Notes under the pieces: generated by a model
Database searches by the model: none
Seen by the model: only the letters and a program-made list of their open reading frames with translations
What the model was told of the DNA's origin: nothing
NCBI GenBank assembly: GCA_015178975.1
Contig: WHVD01000059.1
Location: forward strand, 434,001 to 498,000
DNA length: 64,000 nucleotides
Source of the DNA: Hysterangium stoloniferum
Lineage: Eukaryota; Basidiomycota; Agaricomycetes; Hysterangiales; Hysterangiaceae
Direction: 5' to 3'
Shown here: positions 1 through 9,846 of the stretch, in pieces
Numbering within the stretch: the first letter of the stretch is position 1
Layout of the letters: every line of letters begins with the position of its first letter
Position numbers and translations under genes: made by a program

Positions 1-780
1 GCCGGTCAGCTTTTTGCTTGCTAAAAACATCTGTGAAGTCATGATATTTCTCTGGGACACCTTCTAGGTCAGCAGCTTCCTCAGATTCAGATACTGGTAT
101 TGAAAAATGTCCAGTTGCTTCATCAATTTTTAAGTTGATAGTGAATGCCTGGGACCTGTCCATTTTTGAAGCCCTAATAAAAGCTGCAGCATTAATCAGA
201 GAAATAGATGGAGGTGCCATGGGTTCCGGGGAAGCCATGGGTGCCGTAGGGATCACAGGAGTCTTCGAGACTGCAGGTGCTGGGAAGGCCGAGACGGGTG
301 CAGTTTCCTCAGCTGCCGTGGGAGTCCAGAATGTTATACTGTTAGCTATCCAGTCAATCAACGGATTGTAGTGGGTAAGCCAGTTATGTCCTAGGACCAC
401 CGAGCAACTTGAGTCTAACTGGGTCACATAGAAAGTGGCCAATTGAGATGTTCCACATGGGAAACAGATGGATAAATCACAAGCTTGGGTAACAACTGAA
501 TTACTTGTGCCATCGAAGAGGCAGAGACTGACGGGATTTATTGAATAAGTTGACAAAGAATTCTTTTGTGTGAATTTTGTATCTAAAAAACAATGAGTTG
601 AACCTGAATCTATAAGAGCTGAAAAAACGAATTTCGGAATCATATTAGACATAAGTTTAACGGAAAATGAATCAGAATGCGAAAGAGCGGATGCGTTGAG
701 ATGGGTAAACTCTTGAATGCGTGGAGAGGCAATGCAACCCCCAACCCGTGTGGAGTCCATGGGGTTGCTTACTCTTTTTT
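1..780 (-). CDS. E1 pol, N-terminal part (aspartic protease), cut by window edge
   Basis: Ty3/gypsy polyprotein read on the minus strand and open without a stop to base 1. The retropepsin active site reads L-I-D-S-G-S-T-H-C-F-L-D at about 585-620. It is followed by the usual linker (LGHNWLTHYNPLIDW) and, near the left edge, by the RT lead-in (VPEKYHDFTDVFSKQKAD). I see no ATG of its own near the start. The frame overlaps the end of gag and lies -1 to it at a run of six A, which suggests pol is made by -1 frameshifting. The rest (RT, RNase H, integrase) lies outside the window. This is the least decayed pol start in the window. Confidence 0.85.
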
Positions 781-2034
781 CAAGTCAGAAGCCTGTTTGT
801 CCTTCGACGGGGTTTCCATGGAGGCCTTGGCTGTTAGACCCTTAGAAGAGTTTGCTTTTACCAGTGGACATTCCGGGACTCGATGACTGGGTTTCCTGCA
901 CAAGAGACAGAGGTTATTGTCTATACGACGTTGTCTTTCCTGTGGAGTCAATTTGCCATCGGGTCCGAGTTTGCCTGAGAGGTCGGGTTTTCCGGCTTGC
1001 TTGCCAGACTGTTGACCCTTGTTATTGTCCTTGTTGTTATTGTTGTTGTTGTTGTTGTTTGAAGACTTTTTATCGTTCTTCTTGTCAGATTGCATGGAGT
1101 TTTGGTTGCTGGTTGATGAATTGTTGTTGTTGTCTTTATTGGCTGTGGACTTGTTCACTTTGTACGCGGAGGTCTTGCGGGCAACTTCCACACGACATTC
1201 CCAATAACATGCATCTGCGTTTTGAGCTTTGAAGCACATACGGGACAGGGTTTTTGGCTTGCCATCTTCTCCTTTTGAGACTTCGTCTTTAAGGCGGGAC
1301 GGCAAACCGGCGTAGAATTGGTGGCAGAGAGCAGGATCGCCCCACTGACAACGAGCTGCAGGATTATTGAATTGGACGATGTAGTCCATGATGCACTGTG
1401 TGTCCTTTATACGAAGATTTGTGAGACTATTCTTGGCTTCTCCTGTCGGGTCATACAGGCCAAAGTTGGTTTCAAGCTCCTCAACAAAAGCATCCCAATT
1501 GTCAAGCCAGAGCGGCTCTTCCTCGGACATTCCGCTAAAAGCCGGTTCGAACCATTTCAACGCAGATCCCGACAAGTATGAAAGTGCGTAGTTGACTTTT
1601 CGGGAGTCCATGGAGAATGCAGCAGATTGATCGCGGAAATTGAAGTGACATTGCATGAGGAAAGTAGAGAGCTTGTTTGGGTTGGAACCCATGAAGGGTT
1701 CCAGAGCATTGACTTTTGACCGTGGAGGTTCTTGTTCCTTTTTCTTTCATTCTTCGAGCAGGTGCGTCATGAATTTATCTATAGTACCTGCTAAAAATTC
1801 AGAAGTAGGATCCCCCAAGTGCAGTCGTTCGATAGGCAGAGGAATTTCGACACCTTTGCCCTTGTCGGGGGCCACAGATTCATCCTGGTTTTCTGGGACT
1901 TCTTCGATATGGGCTTCTTCCGTGGATTCCAACTGGTTCACAAGCGTCTGACTGGTATACAGAGTTAACAGGGAATGAAGAGTCAACGGTCCAGGTAATG
2001 ATGCCTGTGTGCATGTATTTCTTCTTGGTGGCAT
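769..2034 (-). pseudogene. E1 gag with one in-frame stop
   Basis: Capsid/nucleocapsid gene of a Ty3/gypsy chromovirus. It starts at the ATG at 2034 (MPPRRNT...) and ends with TAA at 769-771. The retrotransposon gag core (ALKWFEPAFSG..., DWDAFVEELETNFG...) is followed by an Asn/Gln-rich low-complexity tract encoded by CAA/AAC repeats (about 1020-1140 of the plus strand). Then comes one CCHC zinc knuckle, C-L-L-C-RKPS-H-RVPE-C. The only defect seen is a TGA at 1747-1749; 5' and 3' parts are in the same frame. Related copies are in E4, E5 and E6. Confidence 0.88.
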
Positions 2035-2051
2035 AATGAAAACAATCTGTG

Positions 2052-2062
2052 AGTCAGAAAAT
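2052..2062 (-). other. E1 self-complementary primer-binding site
   Basis: Two bases (GT) after the LTR end, the minus strand reads ATTTTCTGACT. Its reverse complement AGTCAGAAAAT occurs exactly in the E1 LTR (plus coordinates 2357-2367), just after a TATA-like box. There is no TGG start as expected for a tRNA-primed element. Confidence 0.65.
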
Positions 2063-2064
2063 AC

Positions 2065-2858
2065 TGTTAGGATACGTACAGGGTGGGTTTCCGGAGAAAC
2101 CTGCGGAATATCCGGTAGGACTTGGCTTCAGCTTATAGGCTGTGCCCTCACCAGATCGTCAAGTCCAATTTCAGATGGACGGATGGGAATCCCAGGGAGT
2201 CTGGGTGGGGGGTCGTGGGTCATGAGTCGTAAGTCGGAGGTTGTGGGTCGTGAGTCGAGACTGGTGAGAGAGATAGATATGCCAGAGCCCATGGGCTCCG
2301 ACTAGTAAGGTTTTAGAGTGGAAAATGTATTAGATTACTGGGGGGAATCTAAGCCAATTTTCTGACTGGATTGTATGTACAACATCTGCCAGTTTAAATA
2401 GACCATGGAGTAAATGTCATACCGAATCCAGTAATAATGAAACGAAACGAGCAAAACATAAAACGGGAATAGTAAACACCAAATTGGTGTTAGGAACAGG
2501 ATGGAATGGAGTGGAGTCGAATAGTGACAAATAATAAACCATAACAGGAAATGGAGCGGGAGCGGAGTCTGAATCGTGATGAGTCATTTGACTAAAACGG
2601 GAACGGGGCTTGGTTAGAGGGAAGATGGGTGTTCTGAGTGGGGTCTGGTGACTGATGCGTGGGACGAGGTTGGAATTAGACAGAGATGGAGTCCAGTGAG
2701 TATTCTGGTGACTGAAACACAACATAACAAAGACGGATGTAGATGAGTCTGACGTATGGAGTCCGGTGGGAATTCGGTTGAACTGATAATGGGTGTGTAT
2801 AGGGTGCAGGTGCATATAAGTTAGTGCCCGGAGTCCGGCGGGATTTCCAGTCGTAACA
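2065..2858 (-). repeat. 5' LTR of E1 (family LTR-2)
   Basis: Long terminal repeat read on the minus strand: starts TGTTACGACTGG and ends GTATCCTAACA directly before the primer site and gag. It is about 80% alike by eye to the LTRs at 44364-45191 and 60937-61690. It contains a TATA-like stretch before the primer-complementary site and the conserved CAGC..GCTG stem-loop motif near 2120-2150. The outer flank is CCTGG; the partner flank is outside the window. Confidence 0.85.
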
Positions 2859-2944
2859 CCTGGGCAAACCTGAGTCAATAAACCCAAACCATTTACTGGC
2901 TCAAACCTGAAGAAATTACCAACATTTCTTATGCAATGTATCTC

Positions 2945-4100
2945 TCAAGCCTGTGAACTCTGACTTCAGTTCCTGTGTGGAACCTTTCAGACAGTTATGT
3001 TTTTTGTAACACAGTTGGACTCAAGCTGCTCCATGGTTTTAGGTCATATGTAACTGGCTCACCCACTACACTCCATTGATTGATTGGGTATTGGGCAGTA
3101 TCCATTTCTGAACCCCATTGGCACCTGATACGACTGGTCCATCTCCACCTGTTTTGGCAAATATGGTCTCTATGGCACCTCTGGCCCCCATGGCAAATCC
3201 GAGCTCTCCACCTCCCATCTCTCTAATAAATGCTGCAGCTTTTATGAGAGCCATCAAGTTAGAAGGCTCCCAAGTATTTACAGTCAATCTTAAAGTTGAT
3301 GAAGCCACCGGTCATTTCGCAACCCTGGTGGCCAAACCTGTTGCAGATTTGGAAGGTGTTCCAGAAAAATACCATGTATTTGCAGATGTCTTCAGTAAAC
3401 AAAAAGCTGATCAACTTGCCCCTCACAGACCCTATGATTTGAAAATTGATATTGAAGAAGGTTCACCCTTAGGCCCAGTTTATCCTCTCTTGCAGTCTGG
3501 ACTATCGGCTATCTGAGATTTCTTGGACGAACACTTGGCTATAGATTTTATCTGACCCTCAAAATCTCCTTATGGAGCCCTGTTCTATTTGTCTGGAAAA
3601 AAGACGGTTCCCTACAGCTTTGCATTGACTTTCAAGGACTCAATGCGATCACTCAGAAAGATAAGTACCCATTACCACTAATTTCTGATCTACTCAATGC
3701 CCCTCAGGAAGCCCGAATCTATACAAAGATAGATCTTAAACACACCTATCATTTGGTTCAGATTGCCAAAGGTGACAAGTGGAAAATGGCTTTTCACACT
3801 CACTATGGCTCTTTTGAATGGTTAGTGATGCCTTTCAGTCTCACCAACGCTCCATTGGTCTTTCAATGTTTTATCAACGATGTCTTTTCTGACCTCCTCA
3901 ATGTCTATGTCATTGTGTATTTAGATGATATCCTCATATTTTCCAAAGACCCCACACTTCACAATGAACATGTCTGTGAAGTTCTCTGAAGACTCCAAAA
4001 ACATGGTCTTTTGTGAATGGTAAAAAAATGTTCATTTGATATCGACACAGTTGAATATTTAGGTTTCATGATGGGACCTGATGGTCTCCACATGGATGAC
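2945..4100 (+). pseudogene. E2 pol: protease and reverse transcriptase remnant
   Basis: Decayed Ty3/gypsy pol on the plus strand, starting abruptly in the protease (about 2945, CGTSQTVTFFVTQL-like after frame repair by eye). The stretch 3118-3516 encodes the RT lead-in (VPEKYHVFADVFSKQKADQLAPHRPYD). RT follows with several stops and frame shifts. The catalytic box V-Y-L-D-D-I-L is at about 3915-3935 inside an open stretch (3753-3989). RNase H is missing: the frame jumps near 4100 from the RT thumb to the integrase zinc domain. The sequence has almost no CpG and the breaks look like CpG decay. Confidence 0.85.
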
Positions 4101-4991
4101 ACATCTACATATGTACTGGATTCTGACACCCTTTGGCTGCCAATCCTACAACATAAGCATGACCACCTGATCTTGGGACATTTCAGCCTCAACAAGACTC
4201 TTGCATTCAGTAGAAGAGAATATACATGGCCCAGCCTCCGAGATTTCATTAAGAACTATTGCAAATCCTGTACAACCTGTTTACACTCTAAATCACAGCA
4301 ACACAAACCATATGGCCTACTCAAATAGTTACCAATACCAGAAAAACCCTGGAACTTGATTTCTATGGATTTCATTGAGCACCTACTGGCATCCAAAGGT
4401 CATACAGCAATCTTAGTTGTTGTGGATAGGCTCACAAAGCAAAGTATTTTCATTCCAACATATGACACAATAACATCTGTACGGTTAGCTGAACTATTTA
4501 TCACCCATGTATTTTCCAAGCACAGTATTCCATCACATGTCACATCCAATCGTGGATCTGAGTTTGTCTCTCATTTCTTTAGGTCACTCAGAAAAGCACT
4601 GGACATGAATTTACACTTCACTTTGGGCTATCACCCAGAAGGTGATGGCCAAACCAAACACATGAATCAAACTTTGGAACAGTACATTCATGTCTATTGT
4701 AACTATCAACAAGATAATTGGAAATCACTACTACCGCTAGCTGAATTTGCATATAACAACACACTGAACACCACTACTGGCATTTTGCCTTTCTTTGCAA
4801 ACAAAGGCTACAACCCCAGTATCACAATCCACCTGGAACACGATCTCGCATCCACCTGTGCTCAAGACTTCATTACAAACCTTGATGAGCTACATCAAGA
4901 ACTTCAAAAAACTATTGCAATGGCCCAAGAATGATACCAACAGTCTGCAGATAAGAATCAACTTCCACCTCCTGACTTTAAGATTGGAGAC
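4101..4991 (+). pseudogene. E2 integrase (zinc domain and catalytic core)
   Basis: Integrase of the same chromovirus. The HHCC zinc domain is visible (KHDHLILGH...; CKSCTTC near 4270). It is followed by a core from about 4356 to 4934 with catalytic D (SMDFIEH), the second acidic position mutated from D to N (TSNRGSEF in place of SDRGS), and E (YHPEGDGQT). The core is open for 192 codons and then stops; it is cut at 4991 by a solo LTR and resumes at 5575. Confidence 0.85.
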
Positions 4992-5574
4992 TGTTACGAC
5001 CCATTCCCAGATGTTTCAATATCCGACTTCCGGTCTCCCACTCCCGACTTCCGATCCCCGACTTCCGACTTTGACCTCCGACTACGGAACATCATAGTTA
5101 CCGTATCATCCGCGTTCTTCGTTTGTTCCGCATTTGGTAATTTGTCCGTTGACAAGTATTCACTCGTTTGTTGTTGTATTCCCGTCTCGGAATATTGTCT
5201 TCCTAATATGTCTTATTGTATTTCCGTTTTAAGAATACTTCCGTTTCCGTCTTATTATGGTCTCAGTTTGTAGTACAATAACGAGTAGACTTATATTAGT
5301 TTCCGCGAATTTGTACTTTACTTTAGATCTGATATCGACTTAGTTTCTTATTCCTCCTCCCGTCTTTCTGTACGCTCGATATTCGGAACTCTTCGGAACT
5401 CTGAATATCCATATCTTCCGTCGTTAGTTCACTTCCGAAATTAAGGACATTGAGTGTTTGCGTAGAGGCGCAGCACATAAGCTGAAGCCGACGTCCTGAC
5501 CCTATCCACGAGTTTCCGACTTCCCGGTGACTTCCCGATAGTTCTGGAATAAGTTCCCGACACGGCACTTAACA
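4992..5574 (+). repeat. Solo LTR-1 inside E2 integrase, TSD GAGAC
   Basis: Starts TGTTACGACCCATTCCC and ends CACTTAACA. Direct repeats GAGAC at 4987-4991 and 5575-5579 are the target-site duplication, and the integrase frame resumes right after it. It holds CpG-rich sequence inside a CpG-poor host element, so it is a later insertion. Confidence 0.93.
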
Positions 5575-5956
5575 GAGACCGAGTATTCATTAAAGCCAAG
5601 TTTTTCTGAACCACTAGACTTTCCAAGAAGCTCTCTGAAAAATATTGAGGTCCTTTTGAAGTTATAGCACAAGCCAGCACACTTTCATGGACTCTTCAGC
5701 TTCCCGACAACACACCCCCCACCCTGTGATTATTGACAGAGAACCCGAATTTGAGATATCAGAAATCCTAGACTCCAAGATCAACAATCACCAACACTCA
5801 TGCAAGTTACTTTATTTGGTCAAATGGGCTGGCTATGAAGGTACAGATGAAGAAACCTCATGGATCCTAGCTACAGAGCTCGGCAATGTGTCAGAAATTG
5901 TCTTAGGTTTTCATCAAGCATATCCGAACAAACCCAGTCCCTCAGGCTCTCTATAG
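5575..5956 (+). pseudogene. E2 integrase C-terminus with chromodomain
   Basis: Resumes pol after the solo LTR. From 5687 to 5956 it encodes a chromodomain: REPEFEISEILDSKI, then LLYLVKWAGYEGTDEETSW, then an amphipathic end with stop. This C-terminal chromodomain marks the element as a chromovirus; in the family it directs integration to marked chromatin. The part before it has in-frame stops. Confidence 0.85.
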
Positions 5957-6149
5957 TTTTCATGCAGTATCCAACCCCTCTTCCAACTATGTCTTATGTT
6001 CTTCATTTTTTGTTTGTTTGTTTAAACCAATATATTCAACTATCTAAAAGTCTACTCTACAACCTCCCCTTCTTCCCTGGCTTCTGAGATTTCCCCTACA
6101 CTGATAGCCATCATCACCTCCTTCTCACTGACCTTCTATGATGTCTCAA
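5957..6149. other. E2 spacer between pol and the antisense gene
   Basis: Short 3' untranslated stretch of E2 between the chromodomain stop and the C-terminal end of the opposing gene. I see no coding signal of its own. Confidence 0.4.
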
Positions 6150-7713
6150 CTCCTGGCCCAGCTTCTTTGGAACTCAACACCTCTAAATACTGTTTGAGTT
6201 GTCCTCCAATATACTCTATGATGCTGGTCTGTTTCTCCATCCCCAAGCCCAATAATCGCAATTGTTTGGTGAACAGTGCTTGTTGTCACAGTTGTTTGTG
6301 TCAGAACTGACTTGTTTCCGATAAATATGAGCATAGGAGTTGATTTTGTTCCTCCAATGTGTCTGCCTGCTGCTCTTGATAGGGACCGTTCCCATCAGTA
6401 TCCAGGAAGATGCAACTGAGTTTTTGATTGGCACACTCTTGGCATGTGCAGCCCCAACCATTGGCCCAAGGATGGCAAACCTGACCTCGGTTAGTGCATT
6501 GATTGCACTTTGGGTTGTTTTTGGGCCCCACCTTTGGGGCCTGTTTTTGTTTCTATAACTGAAAAATTAGAAAATAAAAAAAAAACTAAATAATAGAAGT
6601 CCGAACATACCTTAGGGCTCAAAGGCCCTGGGACTTCCTCCTTGTCCTCCCCATCCTCTTTGTCATTGGAATCTGATGGTGTTACTGCCTTGCACTGTAA
6701 AAGGAGGATATCTGAAAACTATTAAGTATACCAAATTCTAATATACTCTAAAGGTCATTTAAACATCTGGGATGTGATTCAAACATAATTTGGTTTTTAA
6801 AACTTTCAAAAAGTTTTAAACTCTCTTGTACATTACAAACTAAAGAATCTTTCCAGACATGAGTAGACAATAAAAAAAATTAGTAGTTTGAAACACTAAT
6901 ACTTTTAAAAAATAGATACCTTTAGATAGTCCATTCCATGCATATGTATATCATTGGCACCTCTAAATACATATGTATTACTTTGGAATGGATCTGTTAA
7001 TCTGAACAGATTTCTACTTGATTCAACATACCCAGAATATATAGGGGGTTTTACTTAATAAAGACAGCTGTGGTATGAAAAATTTCCAATAATATTTTAC
7101 ATATTTTACATGGAAATAAATACATTACAACTTTTAAAAAACAAAGTACTAATAAAAGTATTAGTAGGCATCTGTAAAAGGAAAGAAATTATTTACAATG
7201 GAATTTGTTAAATAACTATGGGTTGTATAAGATGTAATATGAAGAACTATTTCTGATAGTTGTTTTTTGATGATATAATTGTTTCAGAATAGATATCACT
7301 ATTTAAAGATAGAGTTTTGTAAAAAATAAGACTTTTATTAGTAAATATTTGAGATTATAGTAATTATAAACACCCTCCAAAGGATGTCAGCGAGATTATA
7401 AGAATGAAGAATTTCTTACTTTACCCTCCTGCTTCTTTTTCACCTCCTCTTCTCACACCCAATTGGCCTCCCTCTGCTTCTTCCTCACAAGCTCGGCTTC
7501 CTAAAGCTTGCAAGCAGCCTCCTCCTCTGCCAACCTTTTCTCCTCCATCTCTATCACCTTCAGCTCTTCCCTCTCCCTATGTTCCTCCTCCTTGTGTGCC
7601 TTCTTCTTTTCTTCAAGAAGTCATCAATGCTCTTGTGCATTTGGGGGTCCACTCGGATCTGATATGGGGGCAACAGTTGCCACAGATGGGAAAGGTCTTG
7701 ATCCCGAACCCAT
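6150..7713 (-). pseudogene. E2 antisense gene: coiled coil plus Zn2Cys6-like domain (decayed)
   Basis: Gene on the strand opposite to E2 pol. ATG at 7713 (MGSGSRPFPSVATVAP); a TATA box (TATAAAAA, plus 7767-7774) lies about 54 bp upstream. Exon 1 runs to 7420 and encodes a Glu/Lys/Arg-rich helix (EEKKKAHKEEEHREREELK...). It contains stops, then ends GAGGGTAAA before a GTAAGA donor. A later exon starting near 6560 after an acag acceptor (APKVGPKNNPKCNQC...) carries cysteines spaced CX2CX6CX10CX2CX6C, the spacing of fungal Zn2Cys6 domains. The C-terminal part is helical (LFTKQLRLLGLGMEKQ). An AT-rich repeat sits in the middle. Equivalent genes are at 8619-9745 and about 49000-50138. Function is unknown; DNA binding is inferred from spacing only. 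Confidence 0.6.
6702..7382 (-). mobile_element. AT-rich non-autonomous repeat (copy 1 of 3)
   Basis: About 680 bp of AT-rich DNA with short inverted ends (GGAGGATATC on the left, GGAGGGTGTTT read inward from the right). It is repeated in the opposite orientation at about 28770-29290 and 56270-56870. No coding capacity is seen. It interrupts the E2 antisense gene between the coiled-coil exon and the cysteine exon. Probably a MITE-like DNA element; exact ends are uncertain. Confidence 0.6.
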
Positions 7714-7864
7714 GGTCATTGAGGTTGAAGGAAAAGAGTTAAAATCTCAAGCCCAGCACCCCTCAAATTTTTATATGTAAATTTTTACCAGGTCACATGA
7801 TGTCTTGACACACCACCCATATCCGACAAAGTTTTATGTACAAGATCTAGATTTCGGCCTCCTT

Positions 7865-7889
7865 GGGATTTCGGCCAAATGGGGGGATA
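7865..7889 (+). other. E2 polypurine tract
   Basis: GGGATTTCGGCC followed by AAATGGGGGGATA and then the LTR. The same layout (ATTT-GGCC then a G-run) precedes the 3' LTR in E5 (about 50292-50318) and, on the minus strand, in E3 (about 8435-8458). Confidence 0.6.
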
Positions 7890-8434
7890 TGTTAAGTACC
7901 GTGTCAGGAACTTATTCCGGAACTATTGGGAAGTCACCAGGAAGTTGGGAACTGTCAGATAGGATCAGGACATTGGCTTCAGCTTATGTGCTGCACCTCT
8001 ACGCAAACGCTCAAAGTCCTTAATTTCAGAAATAAGGCTTACAATGGAAGATAAGGATATTCAGAGTTCCGAAGAGTTCCGAATATCGAGCGTACAGAAA
8101 GACGGGAGGAGGAATAAGAAACTAAGTCGATATCAGATCTAAGGTAAAGTACAAATTCACGGAAACTAATATAAGTCTACTCGTTATTGTACTACAAACT
8201 AAGACCATAATAAGATGGAAATGGAAGTGTTCTTAAAACGGAAATACAATAAGACATATTAGGGAGACAATATTCCAAAACGGGAATACAACAAACAAAC
8301 GAGTGAATTACTTGTCAATGGACAAATTACCAAATATGGAACAAGGGACGAACGCGGATGATACGGTAACTATGATGTTCCGTAGTTGGAGATTGGAAGT
8401 CGGATATTGAAACATCTGGGAATGGGTCATAACA
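7890..8434 (-). repeat. LTR-1, 3' LTR of E3, shared with E2
   Basis: Read on the minus strand it starts TGTTATGACCC and ends CTTAACA. A minus-strand polypurine tract abuts its right side (E3), and a plus-strand polypurine tract abuts its left side (E2), so one LTR separates two tail-to-tail elements. Confidence 0.85.
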
Positions 8435-8562
8435 GTACCCCCCTGTTAGGCCGAAATCCCATAGAGGCGATTAGGTACTGAGTGATTGAAGCGACGGCTG
8501 ATTATTATGTGTCGTGGAATTTACGCAATTCTGGAGGTGAGAGTTTTGGCTGATGTTCTGAG

Positions 8563-8569
8563 TATAAAA
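8563..8569 (+). promoter_or_regulatory. TATA box of the E3 antisense gene
   Basis: TATAAAA 50 bp before the ATG at 8619, followed by a CT-rich stretch (tttgtttcttcatcc) of the kind found at fungal start sites. It lies inside the element between polypurine tract and ATG, not in the LTR. Confidence 0.6.
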
Positions 8570-8618
8570 ACTTCCAAATATTCGAATTAACGTTTTTGTT
8601 TCTTCATCCACAACTTGT

Positions 8619-9745
8619 ATGTCGATACGTCGGCCACTGTTCATCACTACCCCGGAAGATTCAGATACCGAAATTGCTGTGCTTCAGAAAATGTCAAAGG
8701 TCGCAGAACTTCAACAAAAATGACAAAGGATGGAGGAGTTGAAGCGACGACAGGAGGAAGAGGAAAAGGCATTGATGCAGGAGTTGAAAGATGCAGAAAA
8801 GGCAGAAAAACGGGAGGTGGAGCGGGCGAAGGCGGAGAAGGAAGCGTGGATATGGAAAACGGCGGAGGTTCAGAAAAAGAAGGAGGAGGCGGAAAGGTTA
8901 CAGTGGGAGTCAGAGGTGGCGAAGAAACATGAGGAGATAAGGGAAGGAAAGGTAAGTGTTATCCATAAATTCCATGGTTTCAACCGATAACTATTGGGTA
9001 CAGCGAAAAGCCGTGGAGGTGGAGGTAGAGGGAGAGGCTGGACCTTCGAGTCCTAAAGTAAGTGCATCTACAAAAAGGACCGATAATTGATTAACTTCCG
9101 AAACAGAAGCCAAAGGTCAAGGCTCTGGAACGGATGGACGTGGTCCATGAAAATCCGTGTTATCGATGTTCCATACGGAGTATGACGTGTTGGAAACAGA
9201 AGGTAAAATGGGGCGGAACTTGCTATCCCTGCGCGGTTCTTAAACTTCCATGCACTCTCGCCTTGAAAAGGGATCCAAAAGGTGAGAAGCCTCAGAGAAC
9301 TAACAATGCGGAAAGTTCGGGAGCTGCCAAAGCTGCAGAAACTGAGGTACCGAAAATGGACAGTATGGGCATGGAGCTCCTCAAGGACACCATTGACGCA
9401 TTAGTCTTTATCGGGATGGAAGTCATGAAGATGCGGGATACTCTAGATCGCCATAATGAGATCCAGGAAAAAGGTTTCCGTTCGTTGGTCCAAAATTTCC
9501 AGAGACAAAACGAATTCCTGGAGAAGGTAATGGTTAGCATTGGTGTGATGTTTCCGAGAGATTTTCCGATAAGGCAAGGGAACAGCCTAACAATCTGTTG
9601 GTGGAATATGTCGAAAAGAGATGGGAGTCAGGGAAAGGGCCGGAAAGTGAAGATGAAGAGGTACAGGATATGGTGGATAGTGCGGAAATTGCAGATGATA
9701 TGGGAGTGGAAATGGAAGGAGGATTTGGGGTGTCAGAGACTTTAA
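8619..9745 (+). CDS. E3 antisense gene: spliced coiled-coil/Zn2Cys6-like protein
   Basis: Best copy of a gene on the strand opposite to E3 pol. Exon 1 is 8619-8951 (MSIRRPLFITTPEDSDTE..., then a Glu/Lys/Arg-rich coiled coil). Exon 2 is 9004-9057, exon 3 starts at 9107. Both introns (52 and 49 nt) have GTAAGT donors and CAG acceptors and keep phase 0. Exon 3 gives cysteines C-Y-R-C, C-W, C-Y-P-C, C spaced CX2CX6CX10CX2CX6C, then a helical region (ELLKDTIDALVFIGMEVMKM). Defects: a TGA near 8720 that looks like CGA-to-TGA, and a likely one-base loss near 9563 that diverts an acidic C-terminus ending at 9745. Not recognised as a named family; a fungal regulator-like DNA-binding role is inferred only from cysteine spacing. 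Confidence 0.7.
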
Positions 9746-9846
9746 AATAGATGAAAATAAATTTGACTTGTATGATTTCAAAAACGAGCATGATATCGGA
9801 AATAGCGGAAGTGTCGGAAACTGAAACAGAAAGACAAACGGAAGAG

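Noticed and set aside
852-1232. Cys/Leu-rich open frames on the plus strand
   Set aside because: Antisense of the Asn-rich CAA/AAC tract of E1 gag.
7404-7742. Pro/Ser-rich plus-strand frame
   Set aside because: Complement of the Glu/Lys-rich coiled-coil exon of the E2 antisense gene.
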